From JANPEF01 sp031413115 (GTDB lineage: Bacteria; Eisenbacteria; RBG-16-71-46; DASYSL01): a DNA stretch of 57,439 nucleotides. Shown here piece by piece: positions 30,832-39,443 of the stretch; position 1 is the stretch's first letter; each line of letters begins with the position of its first letter. The notes beneath the pieces are model-generated. The model saw nothing but the letters and a program-made list of their open reading frames with translations, did not search any database and was not told where the DNA came from. The stretch covers positions 1-57,439 of the forward strand of contig JANOEH010000058.1 in assembly GCA_031413115.1 (NCBI GenBank), in the 5' to 3' direction. A program made the position numbers and the translations under genes.

Positions 30832-32276
30832 AGGACACTCGCCTGCGGATCCTGGTCGTCGACGACGAACCGGGCATTCGCGAGATGCTCACCACTCGCT
30901 TCGAACTCGACGGCCACGCGGTCGACACCGCGGCCACCGGCGAGCGCGCGCTCGCCGTGCTCGCCGAACGCGCATTCGATGTCGCGTTCGTCGACCTGAA
31001 CCTGGGCGGTGGCATGAACGGGCTCGAGTTCCTGCGGCGCGCCCGTCCCGAACACGGCGACCTCACGGCCGTCATGATCTCGGCACAGGGCTCGATCGCC
31101 GAGGCAGTCGAGGCGACCAAACTCGGCGCCTTCGACTTCCTCGAGAAGCCGCTCGATCCGGCCCGGCTCGAGCTGGTGCTCCGCCACCTGTCCGAGCGCG
31201 CCGCGCTCCAGCGCCGGGCCCGCGCGGTCGCGGTGGGCGGCGCGCCGGGGCTCGAGATGATCGGCGCGAGCGAATCGCTGGGGCGGCTCAAGAAGGAGAT
31301 CGAACGCATCGCGCCGACGGGTGGCAAGGTGCTGATCACGGGCGAAAACGGCTCGGGCAAGGAGCTGGTGGCGCGGGCCATCCACCTCGGAAGCCGGCGT
31401 GCGGGCGCGCCGTTCGTCAAGCTCAACTGCGCGGCGATCCCGCGCGACCTCATCGAGAGCGAGCTGTTCGGTTACGAGCGCGGCGCCTTCACCGGCGCGG
31501 TGCAGGCCAAGAAGGGCAAGCTCGAGATGGCCGACGGCGGCACGCTCTTCCTCGACGAGATCGGCGATCTGTCGCTCGAGGCGCAGGCCAAGCTCCTGCG
31601 CGCCATCGAGACCGGCGAGGTGGAACGCGTCGGCGGCACGAAGACCTCGACCGTCGACGTGCGCCTGGTCTCGGCGACGCACAAGGACCTCGCCGCCCAG
31701 GTGCGGGCCGGACTCTTTCGCGAGGACCTGTACTTCCGGCTGAACGTGCTCCCGCTGCACGTGCCGCCGTTGCGCGAACGCCGCGAGGACATTCCCGTCC
31801 TCGCCGCGCACTTCCTCTCGACGTTCGCCGAGGCCGAGGGCCTGGCCCACAAGGAACTGGCGCCCGACGCGAGTGCGTTGTTGACGGAGTACAGCTGGCC
31901 GGGCAACGTGCGGGAGTTGCGCAACCTGATGGAGCGCACGGTCATCCTCGTGGCCGGCCCGATCGTCCACGCGGGCGACATCGCCGACTGGCTGGTGCCG
32001 GTGACCCGGCGCGCACCCGGCGAGGGCAGGGCGATTTCCGGCGGCGCGGCCGGACTCTCCGTGGGAGATGCCCCGGACGACGACGACCTGCCGGCCGAGC
32101 CGGGTACGCTACGCGAGGAGTTGGAGAAGCGCGAAGCCGAGGCCATCGTCACGGTCCTCGACGCGGCGCGATGGAACGTGACGCAAGCGGCGACGCAACT
32201 GGGCGTCGACCGTACGAACCTGCATCGCAAGATGCGCAAGTACGGCATCCGGCGCACCCGGGAGGACGAAGCGTGA
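30828..32276 (+). CDS. Sigma-54 dependent NtrX/NtrC-family response regulator
   Basis: The protein has 482 residues. Receiver: ILVVDDEPGIREM, phospho-Asp in VAFVDLNLGGGM, KP in FLEKPLDP. AAA+: TGENGSGKELVARAIH, GAFTGAVQAKKG, GTLFLDEIGDL. The C-terminal Fis HTH is WNVTQAATQLGVDRTNLHRKM. It is the presumed cognate of the preceding kinase. Its stop overlaps a GTG start of the outer-membrane protein gene (GTGA), with GGGAGG upstream, indicating a single operon in which the regulator may control envelope genes. Confidence 0.92.
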   Translation: MKDTRLRILVVDDEPGIREMLTTRFELDGHAVDTAATGERALAVLAERAFDVAFVDLNLGGGMNGLEFLRRARPEHGDLTAVMISAQGSIAEAVEATKLGAFDFLEKPLDPARLELVLRHLSERAALQRRARAVAVGGAPGLEMIGASESLGRLKKEIERIAPTGGKVLITGENGSGKELVARAIHLGSRRAGAPFVKLNCAAIPRDLIESELFGYERGAFTGAVQAKKGKLEMADGGTLFLDEIGDLSLEAQAKLLRAIETGEVERVGGTKTSTVDVRLVSATHKDLAAQVRAGLFREDLYFRLNVLPLHVPPLRERREDIPVLAAHFLSTFAEAEGLAHKELAPDASALLTEYSWPGNVRELRNLMERTVILVAGPIVHAGDIADWLVPVTRRAPGEGRAISGGAAGLSVGDAPDDDDLPAEPGTLREELEKREAEAIVTVLDAARWNVTQAATQLGVDRTNLHRKMRKYGIRRTREDEA

Positions 32277-33617
32277 ACCACAGGATGCAGAGAGGTTCGG
32301 GTCGACACCGGCTCGGAGTGGCCGGTGCGAGCGCCGTCGCGTTGCTGCTCGCCGCGGTCGCGGTCGCGCCCCCTGGCCTGGGCCCAGGACACGGACGGCG
32401 AGGGGAGCGCCGATGCCGACACGGGTTGGGTCGAGATCGGTGGCGCCGCCGCGACCGGCGCCGGCGCCGCCGCGATCGACTTCGGCGACGACGATCCGTT
32501 CGCCGACCTGCCCGTCGAGGCGGACGCCGCGCCGAAGGATAAGGGCGGACAGCTGCGCCCGTACGTCGACTACAACCGCGTCGACCAGTGGACGCTGGGC
32601 CTCGACATGCGCTACGCGCCGACGATCGGCATGCGGCCCGGCATGATGATCCGCGTCGCCCGCGCCTTCCAGCGCCAGACCGACAACGGGGACGGACGCA
32701 TGCTCTACTCCATGAGCCTCGACCAGCCGCTCGTCGAGTCGCGCGCGGTGCGCCTGGGGCTCGCCCTCTACCGGAAGACCGACGACGATGGATTCGGCCA
32801 GATCGGCGCGGTCGAGAACGCGGTCGCCACCTGGGCCTACCGCTGGGACTACCGGGACTGGTTCGAGCGCTCGGGCTTCTCGGCCGGCGTCGACGCCGAC
32901 CTGGGCCTGCGCTGGTCCGCGCGGGCGTACTGGAACGCGGACGACTACACGTCGATCACCCGGCTGGCGGATGGCATCTCGCCGGCGTTCCGCCAGCACG
33001 AACCGATGCGCGAGAACCCCGCGATCGACGACGGACGCATCCAGTCGATCACGCTGGGGGCCGGCTACGATTCGCGCTCGAGCAAGGACGTGCCGCGGAG
33101 TGGCATGTGGCACCGCGTGGAGATGGAGACCGCGGGTGGCTCGCTCGACGGCGATTTCACGTACCACCGCTGGATGGGCGACTTCCGCGCCTACGTCTCG
33201 CCGTCGCCGTCGCATCGCCTGAAGTCGCGCCTGATGCTGGGCACCTCGGGCAACGACGACGTGCTGCCGTTGCAGCGCTCGTTCGCCATCGGCGGCGTGG
33301 GGACGCTGCGCGCCACCCCGTTCCGCCAGCTCCGCGGCGAACACCTGTTCCTGTGGAACGCCGACTGGGCCTGGGAGGTGCTGCGTCGCTCCAGCAAGAA
33401 CGTCGCCGTGAAGACCGGCCTGTCGCTGGTCGCGTTCTCGGACCTGGGCATCGCCTGGCATGCCGCACACTGGGACCTCGCGCAGCAGCGGCCCGCCTGG
33501 AACGTGGGTCTGGGGGCCGGCACGACCGACGAGCGCCTCCGCGTGTACGCCGGCAAGGACATGCGCAGCGACAACGCGGCCGTGCACTGGACCGTTCGCG
33601 TGGCGCAGACCTACTGA
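32273..33617 (+). pseudogene. BamA/TamA-like surface-antigen outer-membrane protein, apparent frameshift
   Basis: From the GTG at 32273 (Shine-Dalgarno GGGAGG, overlapping the regulator stop) a signal peptide is read, VAGASAVALLLAAVAVA, which runs out of frame. The mature part (LAWAQDTDGEGSADADTGW onward) lies one frame away. Removing one C from the CCCCC run at 32369-32373 joins them into a perfect signal peptide ending AWA|Q. The rest is a beta-barrel with the FAIGGVGTLRATPFRQLRG motif of bacterial surface-antigen/Omp85 barrels and a C-terminal aromatic (RVAQTY). It is either a recent frameshift or a homopolymer sequencing error. Restored length is about 447 residues. Confidence 0.78.
32369..32373 (+). 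repeat. CCCCC run at the frameshift site
   Basis: Five C residues separate the signal-peptide frame from the mature-protein frame; four would keep one frame. Confidence 0.7.
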
Positions 33618-33631
33618 GCCGGCGCGCGCAC

Positions 33632-34294
33632 GTGTCCCGCCCGCTGGTTCTCATCCTCATGATCGCAGTATGCAGCGTCGTGCCGACGCTGGCTCGGGCG
33701 GTCGAGATCCGCGATGCCCGCGTCCTGCTCCTCGAGCAGGACGTGACCGTCGCCCTGCGCACGACCGCGGCGCTGTCGCCCCGCGTGCGCAGCTCGCTCG
33801 AGCGCGGCATGCCGGCGACCGTGCAGCTCTCGGTCGAGCTGTGGCGCGTGCGCCCGGGCTGGTTCGACCAGCGCGTGCATCTCCAGCAGACCGAGATCCG
33901 GATCGCCCGCGACGCGTGGTCCGACGAGTACCTGATGCAGCGCGATCTCGGGCCGCGGATCACCGTCCCCGACCTCGAGGAGGTCGATTACCAGCTCGCG
34001 CGTCCCATGCGCGTGCGCCTGGTGCCCGCCACCACGATGGAACCGGTCGCGCGGCACTACGTGATCGCGCGGGTCGAGGTGAAACCCCTCAGCGCCGAGG
34101 ACATCGAGGAAGTCGAGGGCTGGCTGTCGGGTGAGGCGAAGCGCGCCGGCAAGCCCGGGCCGGGCTCGATCGCGCGGCTGCCGAAGTCCATGATGGTCGT
34201 GCTGGCAAACCTGTCGGGCTTCGGCAACGAGGTCGCGCAGTTCCGCGGCGGCACGTTTACCCGCGGGGAGCTGGTTCCGCGCCCGACACCCTGA
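33632..34294 (+). CDS. DUF4390 family protein
   Basis: The protein has 220 residues. A signal peptide (PLVLILMIAVCSVVPTLARA) precedes a beta-sandwich-like domain with VEIRDARVLLLEQDVTVALR, PATVQLSVELWRVRPGW and a C-terminal FTRGELVPRP. In proteobacteria DUF4390 genes sit next to NtrY-type kinases, as here, so a linked envelope-signalling role is plausible, but the biochemical function is unknown. GTG start. Its last 38 bp overlap the 3' end of the acyl-CoA synthetase gene on the other strand. Confidence 0.78.
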   Translation: MSRPLVLILMIAVCSVVPTLARAVEIRDARVLLLEQDVTVALRTTAALSPRVRSSLERGMPATVQLSVELWRVRPGWFDQRVHLQQTEIRIARDAWSDEYLMQRDLGPRITVPDLEEVDYQLARPMRVRLVPATTMEPVARHYVIARVEVKPLSAEDIEEVEGWLSGEAKRAGKPGPGSIARLPKSMMVVLANLSGFGNEVAQFRGGTFTRGELVPRPTP

Positions 34295-36419
34295 CCCGCG
34301 CGTCGACGGCGGTGACGCCGCATCCCGGTTCGCCGACGACGACCGGGTTGAGGTCGAGCTCGACGATCTCCGGCCGATCCCCGACCAGTCGCGACACGCG
34401 CAGCAGCGCATCCTCGAACGCGGCGCGATCACCCGCCGGCGCTCCGCGGTAGCCCGCGAACAGCACGCGCGCACGGAGCGCGTCGACCATTTCGGTTGCG
34501 TCCTCGAGGGTCAGGGGATGGAGCCGGAACGCGACGTCGTGATGCAGCTCGACCCACTTCCCGCCCAGTCCTGCCATGAGCAGCGGCCCGAACTGCGCGT
34601 CGAGCGTCATGCCGATCACCGCCTCGAACGTCCCGGTCACCATCGGCTGGACGAGCCCGCCGCGCATCGCCGCCACCTCTCCACGGACCGCGAGTGCGGC
34701 GAGCAGGCGCGCCCACCCGTCGGCGACGGCCGCATCGTCCGCGAGGCCGAGCAGCACGCCTCCCACATCCGACTTGTGCGTCAGCGTGTCGCTCACCAGC
34801 TTGAGCGCCACCGGGTAGCCGATCGCGCGCGCCGCCGCGACCGCACCCGCCACGTCCGTTGCCACCTGCGACGGCGGCGTGCGCAGGCCGTAGGCGACGA
34901 GCAACGCCTCGACGTCATCCGGCGGCATCCATCCGCCGTCGGCCCCGAGCGTCGACTGCGCGCGGGCAACGGCCCGCGCTCCAGCGCCGGCGTCGATCCC
35001 TGCCAGGTCGGCGAGGCGCCCCTCGGGCCGGGCCCGCCACGCCGCGTAGCGCACGACACGGCCGAGCGCGCGCGCCGCCGCCTCGGGAAACGCGTACGAC
35101 GGCACATGGCCTTCCTGCAGCGAGCGCAGGCTCTCTGGAATGCCGTGGCTGCCCATGAAGCACGCCAGCAGTGGCTTGCCGGCCTCGCGCGCGGCGGTCG
35201 CGCCGGCGAGCAGCCCGCGCGCGACGTCGGGTGCGTCGGTGCCGACGGGCGGAACGAAGATGGCGAGCACCGAGTCGACGTTCGAATCGGCGACGAGCAG
35301 GCGCACCCCACGCTCGAACGACTCCGGCCGGGCCGAGGCGATCATGTCGACCGGGTTGCGGGTCGTGGCCTCGGGTGCCAGGAACTCCCGGAAGCCGCGC
35401 TCGGTGGCGGGATCGAGCGCGGGGATCACGAGGCCGGCGCCCTCGCAGGCGTCGGCCGCCATGATCCCCGGGCCGCCGGCGTTGGTGAGGATCGCCAGGC
35501 GCGGCCCACGCGGCAGCGGCTGGTGCGCGAGCAGGAGCGCAGTGTCGAACTGTTCCTCGATCGTCTCGGTGCGCAGCACCCCCGCCTGGCGGAACAGCGC
35601 CTCGACCGCGAGGTCGGTGCCGGCCAGCGCGCCGGTGTGCGATTGCGCGGCCCGCCCGCCCGCGGCGGTGCGACCGGACTTCACGGCGAGGATCGGCTTC
35701 ACGCGCCCGATGCGGCGCGCCAGCTGGGTGAAGCGGCGAGGATTCCCGAACGACTCGAGGTAGAGCAGGATCACCTTCGTGTTCGGATCGCTCTCCCAGT
35801 ACTCGATCAGGTCGTTGCCCGAGACGTCAGCCTTGTTCCCGATCGACAGGAACGAGGAAATGCCCACGCCGAGCTTGTTCGCCAGGTCGAGGATCGCGAG
35901 CCCGAGCGCCCCGCTCTGCGAGGAGATCGCGACGCCACCGGGCCGTGGCCACGTCGGCGCAAACGTGGCGTCGAGCGCGACGGCAGGATCCGCGTTGAGG
36001 ATACCGAGGCAGTTCGGGCCGACCATGCGCATGCCCGCGGCGCGCACGACCGCGAGCACCTCGTCCTCGAGCCGCCGGCCCTCCTCGCCGACCTCGCGGA
36101 AGCCAACCGTGATCACCACCATCCCGCGCACGCCATGCGCGGCGCAGTCACGGGCCGCGGCGAGCACCTTGTCGCGGGGCACGGTGATCACCGCGAGGTC
36201 GACGGGTCCGGGCACGTCGGCGAGCGACGCGTAGGCGCGGACCGATTGCACGTGATCGGCCGACGGGTTGATGGGGTAGACGGGCCCGCGGAAGCCATGG
36301 CGGAGGAGGTTCGCGAACACCGCGCCGCCGATCGAGTCGGGGCGCCTCGAGGCGCCGAGGACCGCGACAGAACGGGGGGCGAGGAGGGTGCGGATCGAGG
36401 CGCGCTCAGGCTCGCTCAT
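34257..36419 (-). CDS. Acetate/acyl-CoA ligase (ADP-forming), fused alpha-beta
   Basis: The protein has 720 residues in the order CoA-binding domain (about 10-135, VAVLGASRRPDSIGGAVFAN), succinyl-CoA ligase-like domains (about 150-460, with the phospho-His in AQSHTGALAGTD and GGPGIMAADACEGAG), then an ATP-grasp domain (about 490-715, YPVALKLVSDTLTHKSDVGG, LDLNPVVVG). It converts acyl-CoA + ADP + Pi to acid + CoA + ATP, giving substrate-level phosphorylation. The catalytic His is present. The ATG is 7 nt downstream of a TACACT hexamer with no Shine-Dalgarno, indicating a leaderless transcript divergent from the GNAT gene. Confidence 0.92.
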   Translation of the reverse strand: MSEPERASIRTLLAPRSVAVLGASRRPDSIGGAVFANLLRHGFRGPVYPINPSADHVQSVRAYASLADVPGPVDLAVITVPRDKVLAAARDCAAHGVRGMVVITVGFREVGEEGRRLEDEVLAVVRAAGMRMVGPNCLGILNADPAVALDATFAPTWPRPGGVAISSQSGALGLAILDLANKLGVGISSFLSIGNKADVSGNDLIEYWESDPNTKVILLYLESFGNPRRFTQLARRIGRVKPILAVKSGRTAAGGRAAQSHTGALAGTDLAVEALFRQAGVLRTETIEEQFDTALLLAHQPLPRGPRLAILTNAGGPGIMAADACEGAGLVIPALDPATERGFREFLAPEATTRNPVDMIASARPESFERGVRLLVADSNVDSVLAIFVPPVGTDAPDVARGLLAGATAAREAGKPLLACFMGSHGIPESLRSLQEGHVPSYAFPEAAARALGRVVRYAAWRARPEGRLADLAGIDAGAGARAVARAQSTLGADGGWMPPDDVEALLVAYGLRTPPSQVATDVAGAVAAARAIGYPVALKLVSDTLTHKSDVGGVLLGLADDAAVADGWARLLAALAVRGEVAAMRGGLVQPMVTGTFEAVIGMTLDAQFGPLLMAGLGGKWVELHHDVAFRLHPLTLEDATEMVDALRARVLFAGYRGAPAGDRAAFEDALLRVSRLVGDRPEIVELDLNPVVVGEPGCGVTAVDARVRVSGAEPAPRG

Positions 36420-36426
36420 GGGCGGC

Positions 36427-36432
36427 AGTGTA
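36427..36432 (-). promoter_or_regulatory. Predicted -10 of the acyl-CoA ligase gene (leaderless)
   Basis: TACACT on the minus strand ends 7 nt before the ATG. No clear -35 is seen. Confidence 0.45.
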
Positions 36433-36459
36433 ACGCCGCACGGCCGTCCCGCGGCGCGC

Positions 36460-36465
36460 TAGAAT
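36460..36465 (+). promoter_or_regulatory. Predicted -10 of the GNAT gene (leaderless)
   Basis: TAGAAT ends 7 nt before the ATG at 36473. It lies 27 bp from the divergent -10 of the ligase gene. No clear -35 is seen. Confidence 0.45.
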
Positions 36466-36472
36466 GCGCGCC

Positions 36473-36922
36473 ATGAATCCCGTTCGCCGCATCACCGCCG
36501 CCGAGACGCGTCCGCTCCGCCGGACGATCCTGCGGCCGAACCAGGCCGAGCACGAACTCGTCTACCCCGGCGACGACGCGCCGCTGAGCCTGCATGTCGG
36601 CTGGTTCGACGAAGCGGTGCTGCTGGGCGTTGCATCGATCTACCGGATGTCTCCCGAGGGCGCCCCCGACGATGCGGGAGACTGGCGCCTGCGCGGGATG
36701 GCCGTCGTGCCCGAGGCGCGCCGAAAGGGAGTGGGTGCGGCGTTGGTCGCCGCCTGTGAGGCGCATGCCCGCGCGCACGGCGGGACACGGATGTGGTTCA
36801 ACGCGCGCGTCGATGCGCTCCCGTTCTATTTTTCGCTGGGGTACGAGGCGATGGGTGAGGTCAACGAACTTCCGGGGATCGGCCCGCATCGCTTCGCGGC
36901 CCGGATTCTCGATTCGAGGTAA
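36473..36922 (+). CDS. GNAT family N-acetyltransferase
   Basis: The protein has 149 residues. Motif A, the acetyl-CoA pyrophosphate loop, is VVPEARRKGVGAALV, followed by CEAHARAHGGTRMWFNAR and FYFSLGYEAMGEVNELPGIG, a complete GNAT core. The ATG at 36473 is chosen because an earlier in-frame ATG (36464) overlaps the predicted -10. The target is unknown. Its divergent neighbour is an acyl-CoA synthetase, a class known to be controlled by GNAT-mediated lysine acetylation in other bacteria, but that link is only suggested here. Confidence 0.85.
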   Translation: MNPVRRITAAETRPLRRTILRPNQAEHELVYPGDDAPLSLHVGWFDEAVLLGVASIYRMSPEGAPDDAGDWRLRGMAVVPEARRKGVGAALVAACEAHARAHGGTRMWFNARVDALPFYFSLGYEAMGEVNELPGIGPHRFAARILDSR

Positions 36923-36928
36923 TCGAGC

Positions 36929-38008
36929 CTAGCGGGCGAGCACGATCCGGGTCGCCCGGCCCGATTCCCCTTCGGCCTGCGCGAAGTACGATCCGGCTGC
37001 CAGTTCCACGCCCCCGTCCCCCCGACCATCCCACCGCCAGGTCGCCGTCCCGTCGCCGGCGACCGGAACGGACTCGCGCCGCACCACCCGACCGCGCGCA
37101 TCGACGATCCGGAACCTGCGCTCGGTCGGCAGCGCGCCGATCGCGAGGGCCGGGGCCGCGGCGATCGTGACCGCATTGCGGAACGGATTGGGGAAGGCCG
37201 CCAGCGGGCGACCGGCCGCAAAGGACGCCGTGAGCGCACTGCGGCGCGCGCGGTCGGGCAGGTCGGACAGGAACTCGGCCAGGCCCTCGACCGTGGCCGG
37301 CGCGGCGAGGAGGGCGTTTTCGACGCTACCGTCGCCGCGCGCCTCGGGGCTGCCGAGCAGCGCGCGGAAGTCCTCGGCGAAGATCTCGCGCGGCCGGTCG
37401 ACGTGCGCGAGGTCGCCCGCGATCCCCTCCGCAGAGGACCCGTCGACCGAAAGTGCGCGCAGCTTCAGGTAAGCGCTCCACGCCGGGCTGCCCTCGGGTG
37501 CGAAGGCGTACTGGACGACGTGTCCGAACTCGTGGGCGACGACGGCATGCACCGCCGTCGCCGGAACGGGCAGAGTGCCCGGAGCGAGAAGAATGGCGCC
37601 GTGGGACGCCGCCGACTCGAGACCCGCCCGTCTCGGATACGGCAGGACGTACACCGCGGCGTCCACACGGTCGACCGGGAAGTCGAGGCCTGCAATCGCA
37701 GCCTCGACCGCTCCACGATCGAGCGGGTGGAACGAGCCGTCGCCCGGATTGGCGACGGCAGGGTCGTCGGTCGAAGTGACGAGTTCCTCGGGCTTGAACC
37801 CGGGAAGCGTCAGGTACAGGCGGCCCCCGTCCTCGCGACAGAACCGTGCCCGGACTTCTTCGACACCGACGATGCGAACCTCCGCCGCGGATCCTCCGGC
37901 GGCACACAGGACCGCGCACGAACCTACGAGCGCGGTCGCGAGGGGGAGACAGTTGGCGTGCGACGCACCGGACCTCGAACCACGACCAATCGCACGACGG
38001 AGGCGCAT
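36929..38008 (-). CDS. Secreted zinc-metalloprotease-like protein with FlgD/type IX-like C-terminal domain
   Basis: The protein has 359 residues. A signal peptide (LPLATALVGSCAVLCAAGG) precedes a domain with the HExxH-type motif VAHEFGHVVQYAFAPEG (HEFGH, about residue 185). This suggests a gluzincin-like metallopeptidase, although the family could not be named. Residues about 275-359 form a FlgD Ig-like/sorting-type domain: AAFPNPFRNAVTI, FRIVDARGRVVR, WDGRGDGGVELAAGSYFAQ. Such tails are typical of secreted proteins in Eisenbacteria and other FCB relatives and may direct export via a type IX-like pathway. The gene ends 6 bp from the convergent GNAT gene. The start at 38008 is tentative. Confidence 0.7.
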   Translation of the reverse strand: MRLRRAIGRGSRSGASHANCLPLATALVGSCAVLCAAGGSAAEVRIVGVEEVRARFCREDGGRLYLTLPGFKPEELVTSTDDPAVANPGDGSFHPLDRGAVEAAIAGLDFPVDRVDAAVYVLPYPRRAGLESAASHGAILLAPGTLPVPATAVHAVVAHEFGHVVQYAFAPEGSPAWSAYLKLRALSVDGSSAEGIAGDLAHVDRPREIFAEDFRALLGSPEARGDGSVENALLAAPATVEGLAEFLSDLPDRARRSALTASFAAGRPLAAFPNPFRNAVTIAAAPALAIGALPTERRFRIVDARGRVVRRESVPVAGDGTATWRWDGRGDGGVELAAGSYFAQAEGESGRATRIVLAR

Positions 38009-38164
38009 GCAACTGGCTATAACAGGAAGTGTGCCAGAGCTACCTGACGCGAGCAACGCGAGCGGAAGGCGCTGTGTCACCGCTGCAACTCTAGATTTAA
38101 AAACGAGTTGAAGCCGGAGGGCGAAGCGATGACGACACCCAATCTCTTGCCGTTTACCAATGAA

Positions 38165-38207
38165 ACGGCCCCGAAATCGGGGGAGTTCCCCCAGACTTCG
38201 GGGCCGT
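38165..38207 (-). terminator. Nested hairpin terminator downstream of the ECF sigma operon
   Basis: Outer stem ACGGCCCCGAA / TTCGGGGCCGT (11 bp) with an inner GGGGG/CCCCC stem. On the minus strand it is followed by TTCATTGG. The 38009-38164 stretch beyond it holds no gene. Confidence 0.7.
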
Positions 38208-38246
38208 GCTGGGAAACTTCGCCCAGCCGACGCGATGTTCTGAACG

Positions 38247-39443
38247 CTACATCGTCTGCGGACTCGGCGGCGGATACACCGGCGACGCAGGGATCGTGCC
38301 CGCGTGGACCGCGTTCGCCTGGTCATCCTGGCCCAGCCGCGACAGCAGCAACGCGCCGAAGCCGATCATCCAGCAAACCTTGCCGATCACGAGCCACAGC
38401 GCGAGCAGGGCGAAGCCGAACATGCGGAACCCGCCCTCGAAGGCGATGAGCGGAACGCCCAGCACGTAGAACAGCGTCACGAACCCGGTCCCCGCGGCGA
38501 TCGGGGCGAACATCCCGCCCCTGGGATCGAGCGGCCGGCGCAGCAGCTTGCAGCCGAGCAGGTAGGCCGAGGCGACGTAACCAACGAACGCAGCCAGCGC
38601 ATAGAGCAGCGGCAGCAACAGCGCGAGCGGGATCCCGATGACGGTGACCAGCAACAGCAGCGCGAGCATCAGTGCCAGGGGCCCCGACAGCAGGCCGAGG
38701 ACCAGCGACAGGAACGTGCGGCGCGAGATGGTCCGCGCCATGCCCACGATCCGCTCGGGGAACAGGCGCCCGAACAGGGCAGCCAGGCCGACGAACAGCG
38801 CGTAGGCGAACAACCCGAAGAAGAGCAGGAGCGGCACCGACGGGATGGCGAAGCCGGCGAACGGCAGGAAGCCGATCGAGACGGTCTGGCCCTCGACCCG
38901 CGCCCCCGAGCCCAGCTCGCGGATGGCGCCGCCGATCGAGACCGCGTCGCCGGCGATGACCGCCGAGTCACCCTGCTCGATCGAGCCCAGAACCGCCACG
39001 CAGTCGCCGCTGATCACGCCGAAGTTCTTCACGTTGCCGAACAGCGCGACGACGTCTCCGGCGCTCTCGCCCTTCTCGATCGTGACGTCCTTGAAGAACT
39101 GGACGATCTCGCTCTCGTTGCGGGAGTTGATCCGGACGCGACCCAGCGAATCGTCGAAGCCCACGACCGTGATGTCATGGCCGTCGACGTCCACGTGGAG
39201 CGTGCCATTGTCGACGCCGCCGGGCAGGACGAGATTCTTGTTGTCGCCGACGACGCGGATGCCTTCGTCGTCGATCGTGATCTCGCGGACGATCGTGGTG
39301 TCGCGGCCGGATGATTTGTGAACGGTCACCTTCGCGTCCGCGGATGCGGCAGAGAACGCCGCGGCGGCGAGCGCCGCCGCGCAGAGTGCGATGAACCGGC
39401 CCCGCGATGGGGCACGCTGCAGACTAAATGAACGCGGAGACAT
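38247..39443 (-). CDS. Bactofilin-like repeat protein with C-terminal transmembrane helices
   Basis: The protein has 398 residues. A signal peptide (FIALCAAALAAAAFSAASA) leads into a beta-rich part (VREITIDDEGIRVVGDNKNL). Bactofilin-type turns follow (GDVVALFGNVKNFGVISG, GDSAVIAGDAVSIGGAIREL; about 130-205). The C-terminal 180 residues hold five or six membrane segments (VPLLLFFGLFAYALFVGLAAL, LALMLALLLLVTVIGIPLALL). Similar polymer-forming/DUF-type membrane proteins are often encoded with ECF sigma and anti-sigma genes. It overlaps the anti-sigma gene by 20 bp and is the last gene of that operon. Function unknown; an envelope-stress output is plausible. Confidence 0.72.
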   Translation of the reverse strand: MSPRSFSLQRAPSRGRFIALCAAALAAAAFSAASADAKVTVHKSSGRDTTIVREITIDDEGIRVVGDNKNLVLPGGVDNGTLHVDVDGHDITVVGFDDSLGRVRINSRNESEIVQFFKDVTIEKGESAGDVVALFGNVKNFGVISGDCVAVLGSIEQGDSAVIAGDAVSIGGAIRELGSGARVEGQTVSIGFLPFAGFAIPSVPLLLFFGLFAYALFVGLAALFGRLFPERIVGMARTISRRTFLSLVLGLLSGPLALMLALLLLVTVIGIPLALLLPLLYALAAFVGYVASAYLLGCKLLRRPLDPRGGMFAPIAAGTGFVTLFYVLGVPLIAFEGGFRMFGFALLALWLVIGKVCWMIGFGALLLSRLGQDDQANAVHAGTIPASPVYPPPSPQTM

